From: Litoditis marina | Taxonomy: Eukaryota > Nematoda > Chromadorea > Rhabditida > Rhabditidae | Length of the DNA stretch: 64,000 bases | Direction of reading: 5' to 3' | Assembly (NCBI GenBank): GCA_964036275.1 | Contig: CAXIWQ010000464.1 | Location: 117,969-181,968 of the forward strand | Shown here: piece by piece, positions 36,592-48,422 of the stretch | Position numbering within the stretch: the first letter of the stretch is position 1 | How the letters are laid out: each line of letters begins with the position of its first letter | The notes under the pieces: model-generated | Database searches by the model: none | What the model saw: the letters and a program-made list of their open reading frames with translations, nothing else | What the model was told of the DNA's origin: nothing | Position numbers and translations under genes: made by a program

Positions 36592-38340
36592 TTAGGTTTT
36601 TGTAGCCATGAGCAACAGACTTGATAGCCGTATAAACTTTTCTCTGTAGCTGCAAGGCAAAGAGTCGATAACCGCGTTAATTCGTATTTTGTGGCTGTGT
36701 GCCACAGAATAGATAGTTGTATTGGGTTTTTCTAGCTGGGAGCAACATACTTGATAGCCGTATAAATTGTTTTCTGTAGCTGCAAGGCAAAGAGTCAATA
36801 ACCGCGTTAATCTGTCTTTTGTGGCTGTGCGCCACATAATAAAAAGTCGTATTAGGTTTTTGTAGCTGGGAGCAACAGACTTGATAGCCGTATAAACTTT
36901 TTTCCGTAGCTGCAAGCCAATGAGTCGATAACCGCGTTAATTCGTATTTCGTGGCTGTGCGCCACAAAATAGATAGTCGTGTTAGGTCTTTGTAGCTGGG
37001 AGAAACAGACTGGATAGCCGTATGAACTTTTCTCTGTAACTGCAAGCCAAAGAGTCGATAACCGCGTTAATTTGTCTTTTGTGGCTGTGCGCCACAGAAT
37101 ATAAAGTCGTATTCGGTTTTTGTAGCTGGGAGCAACAGACGTGATAGCCGTATGAACTGTTCTCTGTAAATGCAAGCCACAGAGTCAATAACCGCGTTAA
37201 TTCGTATTTTCTGCTTGTGCACCACAGAAAAGATTGTCGTATTAGGTTTTTGTAGCTGGGAGCAACAGACTTGATAGCCGTATAAACTTTTTCCTGTAGC
37301 TGCAAGGCAAAGAGTCAATAACCGCGTTAATTCGTATTTTGTGGTTGTGCACCACAGAAAAGATAGTCGTATTAAGTTTTTGTAGCTGGTAGCAACAGAC
37401 TTGATAGCCGTATAATTTTTTTGTGTAGCTGCAAGGCAAAGAGTCAATAACCGCGTTAAACTGTCTTTTGTGGCTGTGCGCCACAGGATGTACAGTCGTA
37501 TTAGGTTTTTGTAGTTGTGAGCAACAGACTTGATTGCCGTGTGATTTTTTTTTCTGTAACTGCAAGCCGAAAAGTCGATAACCGCGTTAATTTGTATTTC
37601 GTGGCTGTGCGCCACAGAAAAGATAGTCGTATCAGGTTCTTGTAGCTGGGAGCAACAGACTTGATAGCCGTATGAACTTTTTCCTGTAGCTGCAAGGCAA
37701 AGAGTCAATAACCGCGTTAATTTGTCTTTTGTGGCTGTGCGCCACAGAATATAAAGTCGTATTAGGTTTTTATAGCTGGGAGCAACAGACTTGATAGCCG
37801 TATAAGCTTTTTTCTGTAGCTGCAAGCCAAAGAGTCGATAACCGCGTTAATTTGTCTTTTGTGGCTGTGCGCCACAGAATATAAAGTCGTATTAGGTTTT
37901 TGTAGCTGGGAGCAACAGACGTGATAGCCGTATGAACTGTTCTCTGTAAATGCAAGCCACAGAGTCAAAAACCGCGTTAATTCGTATTTTCTGCTTGTGC
38001 ACCACAGGTTTTTGTAGCTGGGAGCAACAGACGTGATAGCCGTATGAACTGTTCTCTGTAAATGCAAGCCACAGAGTCAAAAACCGCGTTAATTCGTATT
38101 TTCTGCTTGTGCACCACAGAAAAGATTGTCGTATTAGGTTTTTGTAGCTGGGAGCAACAGACTTGATAGCCGTATAAACTTTTTTCTGTAGCTGCAAGGC
38201 AAAGAGTCAATAACCGCGTTAATTCGTATTTTGTGGTTGTGCACCACAGAAAAGATAGTCGTATTAAGTTTTTGTAGCTGGTAGCAACAGACTTGATGGC
38301 CGTATAAATTTTTTTCTGTAGCTGCAAGGCGAATAGATTG
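36592..38340. repeat. Family B cluster, copy B2
   Basis: Same monomer series as B1, shifted 6361 bp, with the HindIII-site monomer at 37804. It differs from B1 by TTTTTTTGTGTAGC near 37430 (B1 has a longer T-tract with CTGTAGC), by the partial tandem duplication at about 37.9-38.1 kb, and by ending in an 82 bp truncated monomer instead of continuing. Confidence 0.8.
37896..38119. repeat. 112 bp partial-monomer tandem duplication
   Basis: A monomer with GACGTGATAG, GTAAATGCAAGCC and TTTTCTGCTTGTGC is followed at once by a second copy. The junction at 38007/38008 reads CACCACAG directly joined to GTTTTTGTAGC, so the usual segment from AAAAGATTG to TATTAG (about 18 bp) is missing between the copies. 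The period is 112 bp instead of 130. The duplication is absent from the equivalent places in B1, B3 and B5, so it is specific to this copy. Confidence 0.82.
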
Positions 38341-38355
38341 TCGTATCAGGTTTTT
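38274..38355. repeat. 82 bp truncated monomer lacking the hairpin (B2 copy)
   Basis: The unit reads CTGCAAGGC directly joined to GAATAGATTGTCG. About 48 bp are missing, from the AAAGAGTC of sub-repeat b to the CCACA of sub-repeat c, so ATAACCGCG and the whole inverted repeat are lost. The same junction recurs in three more HOR copies. Confidence 0.85.
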
Positions 38356-40157
38356 GTAGCTGGGAACAACAGACTTGATAGCCGTATTAACTTTTTTCTG
38401 TAGCTGCAAATCAAATAGTCGATAACCGCGTTAATTCGTATTTTGTGGCTGTGCGCCACAGAATAGATAGTCGTATTAGGTTTTTGTAGCTGGGAGCAAC
38501 ATACTTGATAGCCGTATAAACTTTTTTCTGTAGCTGCAAAGAGTCAATAACCGCGTTAATTTGTCTTTTGTGGCTGTGCGCCACAGAATATAAAGTCGTA
38601 TTAGGTTTTTGTAGCTCGGAGCAACAGACTTAATAGCCGTATAAACTTTTTTCTGTAGCTGCAAGGCAAAGAGGTAATAACCGCGTTAATTTGTCTTTTG
38701 TGGCTGTGCGCCACAGAATATAAAGTCGTATTAGGTTTTTGTAGCCATGAGCAACAGACTTGATAGCCGTATAAACTTTTTTCTGTAGCTGCAAGGCAAA
38801 GAGTCGATAACCGCGTTAATTCGTATTTTGTGGCTGTGTGCCACAGAATAGATAGTTGTATTGGGTTTTTCTAGCTGGGAGCAACATACTTGATAGCCGT
38901 ATAAACTTTTTTCCGTAGCTGCAAGCCAATGAGTCGATAACCGCGTTAATTCGTATTTCGTGGCTGTGCGCCACAGAATAGATTGTCGTATTATGTTTTT
39001 GTAGTTGGAAGCAACAGACTTGATAGCCGTATGATTTTTTTTGTAGCTGCATGTCAAAATGTCAATAACCGCGTTAATTCGTCTTTGTGGCTGTGCGCCA
39101 CAGAATAGATTGTCGTATTAGGTTTTTGTAGCTGGGAGCAACAGATTTGATAGCCGTATGAAATGTTCTCTGTAACTGCGAGGCAAAGAATCAATAACCG
39201 CGTTAATTCGTCTTTTGTGGCTGTGCGCCACAGAATATATAGTCGTATTAGGTTTTTGTAGCTGGGAGCAACAGACTTGATAGCCGTATGAACTTTTCTC
39301 TGTAGCTGCAAGCCAACAAGTCGATAACCGCGATAATTCGTATTTTGTGGCTGTGCGCCACAGAAAAGATTGTCGTATTAGGTTTTTGTAGCTGGGAGCA
39401 ACATATTTGATAGCCGTATGAACTGTTCTCTGTAGCTGCAAGGCAAAGAGTCGATAACCGCGTTAATTCGTATTTTGTGGCTGTGCGCCACAGAATAGAT
39501 AGTTGTATTGGGTTTTTCTAGCTGGGAGCAACATACTTGATAGCCGTATAAACTTTTTTCTGTAGCTGCAAGGCAAAGAGTCAATAACCGCGTTAATTCG
39601 TTTTTGTGGCTGTGCGCCACAGAATAGATTGTCGTATTAGGTTTTTGTAGATGGGAGCAACAGACTTGATAGCCGCATAAACTTTGTTTCTGTAGCTGCA
39701 AGGCAAAGAGTCAATAACCGGGTTAATTCGTCTTTTGTGGCTGTGCGCCACAGAATATATAGTCGTATTAGGTTTTTGTAGCTGGGAGCAACAGACTTGA
39801 TAGCCGTATGAACTTATCTCTGTAACTGCAAGTCAACAAGTCGATAACCGCGATAATTCGTATTTTGTGGCTGTGCGCCACAGAATAGATTGTCGTATTA
39901 GGTTTTTGTAGCTGGGAGCAACAGATTTGATAGCCGTATGAACTGTTCTCTGTAGCTGCAAGGCAAAGAGTCGATAACCGCGTTTATTCGTATTTTGTGG
40001 CTGTGCGCCACAGAATAGATTGTCGTATTAGGTTTTTGTAGCTGGGAGCAACATATTTGATAGCCGTATGAACTGTTCTCTGTAGCTGCAAGGCAAAGAG
40101 TCGATAACCGCGTTATATCGTATTTTGTGGCTGTTTGCCACAGAATATAAAGTCGTA

Positions 40158-41790
40158 TTAGGTTTTTGTAGCCATGAGCAACAGACTTGATAGCCGTATA
40201 AACTTTTCTCTGTAGCTGCAAGGCAAAGAGTCGATAACCGCGTTAATTCGTATTTTGTGGCTGTGTGCCACAGAATAGATAGTTGTATTGGGTTTTTCTA
40301 GCTGGGAGCAACATACTTGATAGCCGTATAAATTGTTTTCTGTAGCTGCAAGGCAAAGAGTCAATAACCGCGTTAATCTGTCTTTTGTGGCTGTGCGCCA
40401 CATAATAAAAAGTCGTATTAGGTTTTTGTAGCTGGGAGCAACAGACTTGATAGCCGTATAAACTTTTTTCCGTAGCTGCAAGCCAATGAGTCGATAACCG
40501 CGTTAATTCGTATTTCGTGGCTGTGCGCCACAAAATAGATAGTCGTGTTAGGTCTTTGTAGCTGGGAGAAACAGACTGGATAGCCGTATGAACTTTTCTC
40601 TGTAACTGCAAGCCAAAGAGTCGATAACCGCGTTAATTTGTCTTTTGTGGCTGTGCGCCACAGAATATAAAGTCGTATTCGGTTTTTGTAGCTGGGAGCA
40701 ACAGACGTGATAGCCGTATGAACTGTTCTCTGTAAATGCAAGCCACAGAGTCAATAACCGCGTTAATTCGTATTTTCTGCTTGTGCACCACAGAAAAGAT
40801 TGTCGTATTAGGTTTTTGTAGCTGGGAGCAACAGACTTGATAGCCGTATAAACTTTTTCCTGTAGCTGCAAGGCAAAGAGTCAATAACCGCGTTAATTCG
40901 TATTTTGTGGTTGTGCACCACAGAAAAGATAGTCGTATTAAGTTTTTGTAGCTGGTAGCAACAGACTTGATAGCCGTATAATTTTTTTGTGTAGCTGCAA
41001 GGCAAAGAGTCAATAACCGCGTTAAACTGTCTTTTGTGGCTGTGCGCCACAGGATGTACAGTCGTATTAGGTTTTTGTAGTTGTGAGCAACAGACTTGAT
41101 AGCCGTGTGATTTTTTTTCTGTAACTGCAAGCCGAAAAGTCGATAACCGCGTTAATTTGTATTTCGTGGCTGTGCGCCACAGAAAAGATAGTCGTATCAG
41201 GTTCTTGTAGCTGGGAGCAACAGACTTGATAGCCGTATGAACTTTTTCCTGTAGCTGCAAGGCAAAGAGTCAATAACCGCGTTAATTTGTCTTTTGTGGC
41301 TGTGCGCCACAGAATATAAAGTCGTATTAGGTTTTTATAGCTGGGAGCAACAGACTTGATAGCCGTATAAGCTTTTTTCTGTAGCTGCAAGCCAAAGAGT
41401 CGATAACCGCGTTAATTTGTCTTTTGTGGCTGTGCGCCACAGAATATAAAGTCGTATTAGGTTTTTGTAGCTGGGAGCAACAGACGTGATAGCCGTATGA
41501 ACTGTTCTCTGTAAATGCAAGCCACAGAGTCAAAAACCGCGTTAATTCGTATTTTCTGCTTGTGAACCACAGAAAAGATTGTCGTATTAGGTTTTTGTAG
41601 CTGGGAGCAACAGACTTGATAGCCGTATAAACTTTTTTCTGTAGCTGCAAGGCAAAGAGTCAATAACCGCGTTAATTCGTATTTTGTGGTTGTGCACCAC
41701 AGAAAAGATAGTCGTATTAAGTTTTTGTAGCTGGTAGCAACAGACTTGATGGCCGTATAAATTTTTTTCTGTAGCTGCAAGGCGAATAGA
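40158..41790. repeat. Family B cluster, copy B3
   Basis: Repeats B2 with a shift of 3566 bp, without the 112 bp partial duplication. The HindIII-site monomer is at 41369. A private change is TGTGAACCACAG near 41563 where B2 has TGTGCACC. Confidence 0.8.
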
Positions 41791-41808
41791 TTGTCGTATC
41801 AGATTTTT
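41727..41808. repeat. 82 bp truncated monomer (B3 copy)
   Basis: Identical AAGGC|GAATAGATT junction as at 38.33 kb, so inherited by HOR duplication and not an independent deletion. Confidence 0.85.
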
Positions 41809-42582
41809 GTAGCTGGGAACAACAGACTTGATAGCCGTATTAACTTTTTTCTGTAGCTGCAAAGCAAATAGTCGATAACCGCGTTAATTCGTATTTTGTG
41901 GCTGTGCGCCACAGAATAGATAGTCGTATTAGGTTTTTGTAGCTGGGAGCAACATACTTGATAGCCGTATAAACTTTTTTCTGTAGCTGCAAAGAGTCAA
42001 TAACCGCGTTAATTTGTCTTTTGTGGCTGTGCGCCACAGAATATAAAGTCGTATTAGGTTTTTGTAGCTCGGAGCAACAGACTTAATAGCCGTATAAACT
42101 TTTTTCTGTAGCTGCAAGGCAAAGAGGTAATAACCGCGTTAATTTGTCTTTTGTGGCTGTGCGCCACAGAATATAAAGTCGTATTAGGTTTTTGTAGCCA
42201 TGAGCAACAGACTTGATAGCCGTATAAACTTTTTTCTGTAGCTGCAAGGCAAAGAGTCGATAACCGCGTTAATTCGTATTTTGTGGCTGTGTGCCACAGA
42301 ATAGATAGTTGTATTGGGTTTTTCTAGCTGGGAGCAACATACTTGATAGCCGTATAAACTTTTTTCCGTAGCTGCAAGCCAATGAGTCGATAACCGCGTT
42401 AATTCGTATTTCGTGGCTGTGCGCCACAGAATAGATTGTCGTATTATGTTTTTGTAGTTGGAAGCAACAGACTTGATAGCCGTATGATTTTTTTTGTAGC
42501 TGCAAGTCAAAATGTCAATAACCGCGTTAATTCGTCTTTGTGGCTGTGCGCCACAGAATAGATTGTCGTATTAGGTTTTTGT

Positions 42583-43440
42583 AGCTGGGAGCAACAGACT
42601 TGATAGCCGTATAAACTTTTTCCTGTAGCTGCAAGGCAAAGAGTCAATAACCGCGTTAATTCGTATTTTGTGGTTGTGCACCACAGAAAAGATAGTCGTA
42701 TTAAGTTTTTGTAGCTGGTAGCAACAGACTTGATAGCCGTATAATTTTTTTGTGTAGCTGCAAGGCAAAGAGTCAATAACCGCGTTAAACTGTCTTTTGT
42801 GGCTGTGCGCCACAGGATGTACAGTCGTATTAGGTTTTTGTAGTTGTGAGCAACAGACTTGATAGCCGTGTGATTTTTTTTTCTGTAACTGCAAGCCGAA
42901 AAGTCGATAACCGCGTTAATTTGTATTTCGTGGCTGTGCGCCACAGAAAAGATAGTCGTATCAGGTTCTTGTAGCTGGGAGCAACAGACTTGATAGCCGT
43001 ATAAGCTTTTTTCTGTAGCTGCAAGCCAAAGAGTCGATAACCGCGTTAATTTGTCTTTTGTGGCTGTGCGCCACAGAATATAAAGTCGTATTAGGTTTTT
43101 GTAGCTGGGAGCAACAGACGTGATAGCCGTATGAACTGTTCTCTGTAAATGCAAGCCACAGAGTCAAAACCGCGTTAATTCGTATTTTCTGCTTGTGAAC
43201 CACAGAAAAGATTGTCGTATTAGGTTTTTGTAGCTGGGAGCAACAGACTTGATAGCCGTATAAACTTTTTCTGTAGCTGCAAGGCAAAGAGTCAATAACC
43301 GCGTTAATTCGTATTTTGTGGTTGTGCACCACAGAAAAGATAGTCGTATTAAGTTTTTGTAGCTGGTAGCAACAGACTTGATGGCCGTATAAATTTTTTT
43401 CTGTAGCTGCAAGGCGAATAGATTGTCGTATCAGATTTTT
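42583..43440. repeat. Family B cluster, shortened copy B4, and 1632 bp period
   Basis: This copy begins midway through the B series (AACTTTTTCCTGTAGC near 42615). It lacks the monomer that in B3 separates the CAGGTTCTTG monomer from the HindIII-site monomer: here CAGGTTCTTG leads straight to AAGCTT (43003). The shift from B3 accordingly changes from 1763 to 1632 bp. From about 43.16 kb on, the 1632 bp shift to B3 holds through the AAAGCAAATAGTCG and CCATGAGC monomers (42184/43816). Confidence 0.75.
43359..43440. repeat. 82 bp truncated monomer (B4 copy)
   Basis: Same AAGGC|GAATAGATT junction. Flanked by the same monomers as in B2 and B3. Confidence 0.83.
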
Positions 43441-45349
43441 GTAGCTGGGAACAACAGACTTGATAGCCGTATTAACTTTTTTCTGTAGCTGCAAAGCAAA
43501 TAGTCGATAACCGCGTTAATTCGTATTTTGTGGCTGTGCGCCACAGAATAGATAGTCGTATTAGGTTTTTGTAGCTGGGAGCAACATACTTGATAGCCGT
43601 ATAAACTTTTTTCTGTGGCTGCAAAGAGTCAATAACCGCGTTAATTTGTCTTTTGTGGCTGTGCGCCACAGAATATAAAGTCGTATTAGGTTTTTGTAGC
43701 TCGGAGCAACAGACTTAATAGCCGTATAAACTTTTTTCTGTAGCTGCAAGGCAAAGAGGTAATAACCGCGTTAATTTGTCTTTTGTGGCTGTGCGCCACA
43801 GAATATAAAGTCGTATTAGGTTTTTGTAGCCATGAGCAACAGACTTGATAGCCGTATAAACTTTTTTCTGTAGCTGCAAGGCAAAGAGTCGATAACCGCG
43901 TTAATTCGTATTTTGTGGCTGTGTGCCACAGAATAGATAGTTGTATTGGGTTTTTCTAGCTGGGAGCAACATACTTGATAGCCGTATAAACTTTTTTCCG
44001 TAGCTGCAAGCCAATGAGTCGATAACCGCGTTAATTCGTATTTCGTGGCTGTGCGCCACAGAATAGATTGTCGTATTATGTTTTTGTAGTTGGAAGCAAC
44101 AGACTTGATAGCCGTATGATTTTTTTTGTAGCTGCAAGTCAAAATGTCAATAACCGCGTTAATTCGTCTTTGTGGCTGTGCGCCACAGAATAGATTGTCG
44201 TATTAGGTTTTTGTAGCTGGAGCAACAGATTTGATAGCCGTATGAAATGTTCTCTGTAACTGCGAGGCAAAGAGTCAATAACCGCGTTAATTCGTCTTTT
44301 GTGGCTGTGCGCCACAGAATATATAGTCGTATTAGGTTTTTGTAGCTGGGAGCAACAGACTTGATAGCCGTATGAACTTTTCTCTGTAGCTGCAAGCCAA
44401 CAAGTCGATAACCGCGATAATTCGTATTTTGTGGCTGTGCGCCACAGAAAAGATTGTCGTATTAGGTTTTTGTAGCTGGGAGCAACAGATTTGATAGCCG
44501 TATAAACTGTTCTCTGTAGCTGCAAGGCAAAGAGTCGATAACCGCGTTAATTCGTATTTTGTGGCTGTGCGCCACAGAATAGTATTAGGTTTTTGTAGCT
44601 GGGAGCAACATACTTGATAGCCGTATAACCTTTTTCCTGTAGCTGCACGGCAAAGAGTCAATAACCGCGTTAATTTGTCTTTTGTGGCTGTGCGCCACAG
44701 AATATAAAGTCGAATTAGGTTTTCGTAGCTGGGAGCAACAGACTTGATAGCCGTATGAACTTTTTTCTGTAGCTGCAAGGCAAAGAGGTAATAACCGCGT
44801 TAATTTGTCTTTTGTGGCTGTGCGCCACAGAATAGATTGTCGTATCAGGTTTTTGTAGCTGGGAGCAACAGACTTGATAGCCGTATGAACTTTTCTCTGT
44901 AGCTGCAAGCCAACAAGTCGATAACCGCGATAATTCGTATTTTGTGGCTGTGCGCCACAGAATAGATTGTCGTATTGGGTTTTTGTAGCTGGGAGCAACA
45001 GATTTGATAGCCGTATGAACTGTTCTCTGTAGCTGCAAGGCAAAGAGTCGATAACCGCGTTAATTCGTATTTTGTGGCTGTGCGCCACAGAATAGATAGT
45101 CGTATTAGGTTTTTGTAGCTGGGAGCAACATACTTGATAGCCGTATAACCTTTTTCCTGTAGCTGCACGGCAAAGAGTCAATAACCGCGTTAATTTGTCT
45201 TTTGTGGCTGTGCGCCACAGAATACAAAGTCGTATTAGGTTTTGTAGCTGGGAGCAACAGACTTGATAGCCGTATGAACTTCTTTCTGTAGCTGCAAGGC
45301 AAAGAGGTAATAACCGCGTTAATTTGTCTTTTGTGGCTGTGCGCCTTAG

Positions 45350-46605
45350 AATAGATAGTCGTGTTAGGTTTTTGTAGCTGGGAGAAACAGACTGGATAGC
45401 CGTATGAACTTTTCTCTGTAACTGCAAGCCAAAGAGTCGATAACCGCGTTAATTTGTCTTTTGTGGCTGTGCGCCACAGAATATAAAGTCGTATTCGGTT
45501 TTTGTAGCTGGGAGCAACAGACGTGATAGCCGTATGAACTGTTCTCTGTAAATGCAAGCCACAGAGTCAATAACCGCGTTAATTCGTATTTTCTGCTTGT
45601 GCACCACAGAAAAGATTGTCGTATTAGGTTTTTGTAGCTGGGAGCAACAGACTTGATAGCCGTATAAACTTTTTCCTGTAGCTGCAAGGCAAAGAGTCAA
45701 TAACCGCGTTAATTCGTATTTTGTGGTTGTGCACCACAGAAAAGATAGTCGTGTTAAGTTTTTGTAGCTGGTAGCAACAGACTTGATAGCCGTATAATTT
45801 TTTTGTGTAGCTGCAAGGCAAAGAGTCAATAACCGCGTTAAACTGTCTTTTGTGGCTGTGCGCCACAGGATGTACAGTCGTATTAGGTTTTTGTAGTTGT
45901 GAGCAACAGACTTGATAGCCGTGTGATTTTTTTTTCTGTAACTGCAAGCCGAAAAGTCGATAACCGCGTTAATTTGTATTTCGTGGCTGTGCGCCACAGA
46001 AAAGATAGTCGTATCAGGTTCTTGTAGCTGGGAGCAACAGACTTGATAGCCGTATGAACTTTTTCCTGTAGCTGCAAGGCAAAGAGTCAATAACCGCGTT
46101 AATTTGTCTTTTGTGGCTGTGCGCCACAGAATATAAAGTCGTATTAGGTTTTTATAGCTGGGAGCAACAGACTTGATAGCCGTATAAGCTTTTTTCTGTA
46201 GCTGCAAGCCAAAGAGTCGATAACCGCGTTAATTTGTCTTTTGTGGCTGTGCGCCACAGAATATAAAGTCGTATTAGGTTTTTGTAGCTGGGAGCAACAG
46301 ACGTGATAGCCGTATGAACTGTTCTCTGTAAATGCAAGCCACAGAGTCAAAAACCGCGTTAATTCGTAATTTCTGCTTGTGCACCACAGAAAAGATTGTC
46401 GTATTAGGTTTTTGTAGCTGGGAGCAACAGACTTGATAGCCGTATAAACTTTTTTCTGTAGCTGCAAGGCAAAGAGTCAATAACCGCGTTAATTCGTATT
46501 TTGTGGTTGTGCACCACAGAAAAGATAGTCGTATTAAGTTTTTGTAGCTGGTAGCAACAGACTTGATGGCCGTATAAATTTTTTCTGTAGCTGCAAGGCG
46601 AATAG
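45350..46605. repeat. Family B cluster, copy B5
   Basis: Joins the B series in its middle: the first monomer is a hybrid with GCGCCTTAG on the left and GGGAGAAACAGACTGG on the right. It then follows the B2 order for about 1.25 kb, with the HindIII-site monomer at 46186, and ends in the truncated monomer. A private change is CGTAATTTCTGC near 46366. Confidence 0.8.
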
Positions 46606-46623
46606 ATTGTCGTATCAGGTTTT
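46544..46623. repeat. 80 bp truncated monomer (B5 copy)
   Basis: Same AAGGC|GAATAGATT junction as the 82 bp units, with two further T-tract losses (AAATTTTTTCTG, CAGGTTTTGTAG). Confidence 0.83.
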
Positions 46624-48422
46624 GTAGCTGGGAACAACAGACTTGATAGCCGTACTAACTTTTTTCTGTAGCTGCAAAGCAAATAGTCGATAACCGCGTT
46701 AATTCGTATTTTGTGGCTGTGCGCCACAGAATAGATAGTCGTATTAGGTTTTTGTAGCTGGGAGCAACAGACTTAATAGCCGTATAAACTTTTTTCTGTA
46801 GCTGCAAGGCAAAGAGGTAATAACCGCGTTAATTTGTCTTTTGTGGCTGTGCGCCACAGAATATAAAGTCGTATTAGGTTTTTGTAGCCATGAGCAACAG
46901 ACTTGATAGCCGTATAAACTTTTTTCTGTAGCTGCAAGGCAAAGAGTCGATAACCGCGTTAATTCGTATTTTGTGGCTGTGTGCCACAGAATAGATAGTT
47001 GTATTGGGTTTTTCTAGCTGGGAGCAACATACTTGATAGCCGTATAAACTTTTTTCCGTAGCTGCAAGCCAATGAGTCGATAACCGCGTTAATTCGTATT
47101 TCGTGGCTGTGCGCCACAGAATAGATTGTCGTATTATGTTTTTGTAGTTGGAAGCAACAGACTTGATAGCCGTATGATTTTTTTTGTAGCTGCAAGTCAA
47201 AATGTCAATAACCGCGTTAATTCGTCTTTGTGGCTGTGCGCCACAGAATAGATTGTCGTATTAGGTTTTTGTAGCTGGGAGCAACAGATTTGATAGCCGT
47301 ATGAAATGTTCTCTGTAACTGCGAGGCAAAGAGTCAATAACCGCGTTAATTTGTCTTTTGTGGCTGTGCGCCACAGAATATATAGTCGTATTAGGTTTTT
47401 GTAGCTGGGAGCAACAGACTTGATAGCCGTATGAACTTTTCTCTGTAGCTGCAAGCCAACAAGTCGATAACCGCGATAATTCGTATTTTGTGGCTGTGCG
47501 CCACAGAAAAGATTGTCGTATTAGGTTTTTGTAGCTGGGAGCAACAGATTTGATAGCCGTATGAACTGTTCTCTGTAGCTGCAAGGCAAAGAGTCGATAA
47601 CCGCGTTAATTCGTATTTTGTGGCTGTGCGCCACATAATAGTATTAGGTTTTTGTAGCTGGGAGCAACATACTTGATAGCCGTATAACCTTTTTCCTGTA
47701 GCTGCACGGCAAAGAGTCAATAACCGCGTTAATTTGTCTTTTGTGGCTGTGCGCCACAGAATATAAAGTCGAATTAGGTTTTCGTAGCTGGGAGCAACAG
47801 ACTTGATAGCCGTATGAACTTTTTTCTGTAGCTGCAAGGCAAAGAGGTAATAACCGCGTTAATTTGTCTTTTGTGGCTGTGCGCCACAGAATAGATTGTC
47901 GTATCAGGTTTTTGTAGCTGGGAGCAACAGACTTGATAGCCGTATGAACTTTTCTCTGTAGCTGCAAGCCAACAAGTCGATAACCGCGATAATTCGTATT
48001 TTGTGGCTGTGCGCCACAGAATAGATTGTCGTATTGGGTTTTTGTAGCTGGGAGCAACAGATTTGATAGCCGTATGAACTGTTCTCTGTAGCTGCAAGGC
48101 AAAGAGTCGATAACCGCGTTAATTCGTATTTTGTGGCTGTGCGCCACAGAATAGATTGTCGTATTAGGTTTTTGTAGCTGGGAGCAACATACTTGATAGC
48201 CGTATAACCTTTTTCCTGTAGCTGCACGGCAAAGAGTCAATAACCGCGTTAATTTGTCTTTTGTGGCTGTGCGCCACAGAATACAAAGTCGTATTAGGTT
48301 TTTGTAGCTGGAGCAACAGACTTGATAGCCGTATGAACTTCTTTCTGTAGCTGCAAGGCAAAGAGGTAATAACCGCGTTAATTTGTCTTTTGTGGCTGTG
48401 CGCCTTAGAATAGATTGTCGTA

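Larger units (their letters stand above)
35812..42510. repeat. 3566 bp HOR (about 27 monomers) containing family B, two tandem copies
   Basis: The order at about 35812-39377 returns at 39378-42510. Shifts are 3566 bp for the first part (markers near 36592/40158 and 36852/40418) and 3453 bp after 38.1 kb (38731/42184). The 113 bp difference is accounted for by an extra partial monomer in copy 1, annotated at 37896-38119. Confidence 0.82.
43816..48413. repeat. 3058 bp HOR, shared part of two copies
   Basis: Monomers at 43816-45355 return at 46874-48413 with a constant shift of 3058-3059 bp. Shared markers are the CCATGAGC and TTGTATTGGG monomers, the 7 bp-deleted monomer (44580 and 47640), GTCGAATTAGGTTTTCG (near 44710 and 47770) and the rare GCGCCTTAG (near 45350 and 48408). 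Copy 1 then enters family B cluster B5, while copy 2 continues with C monomers. The GCGCCTTAG monomer is therefore the switch point. Confidence 0.8.

Noticed and set aside
30231..46605. Family B as a separate, unrelated repeat
   Set aside because: All landmarks of the 130 bp monomer are present in the same order; it is a diverged branch of the same satellite.
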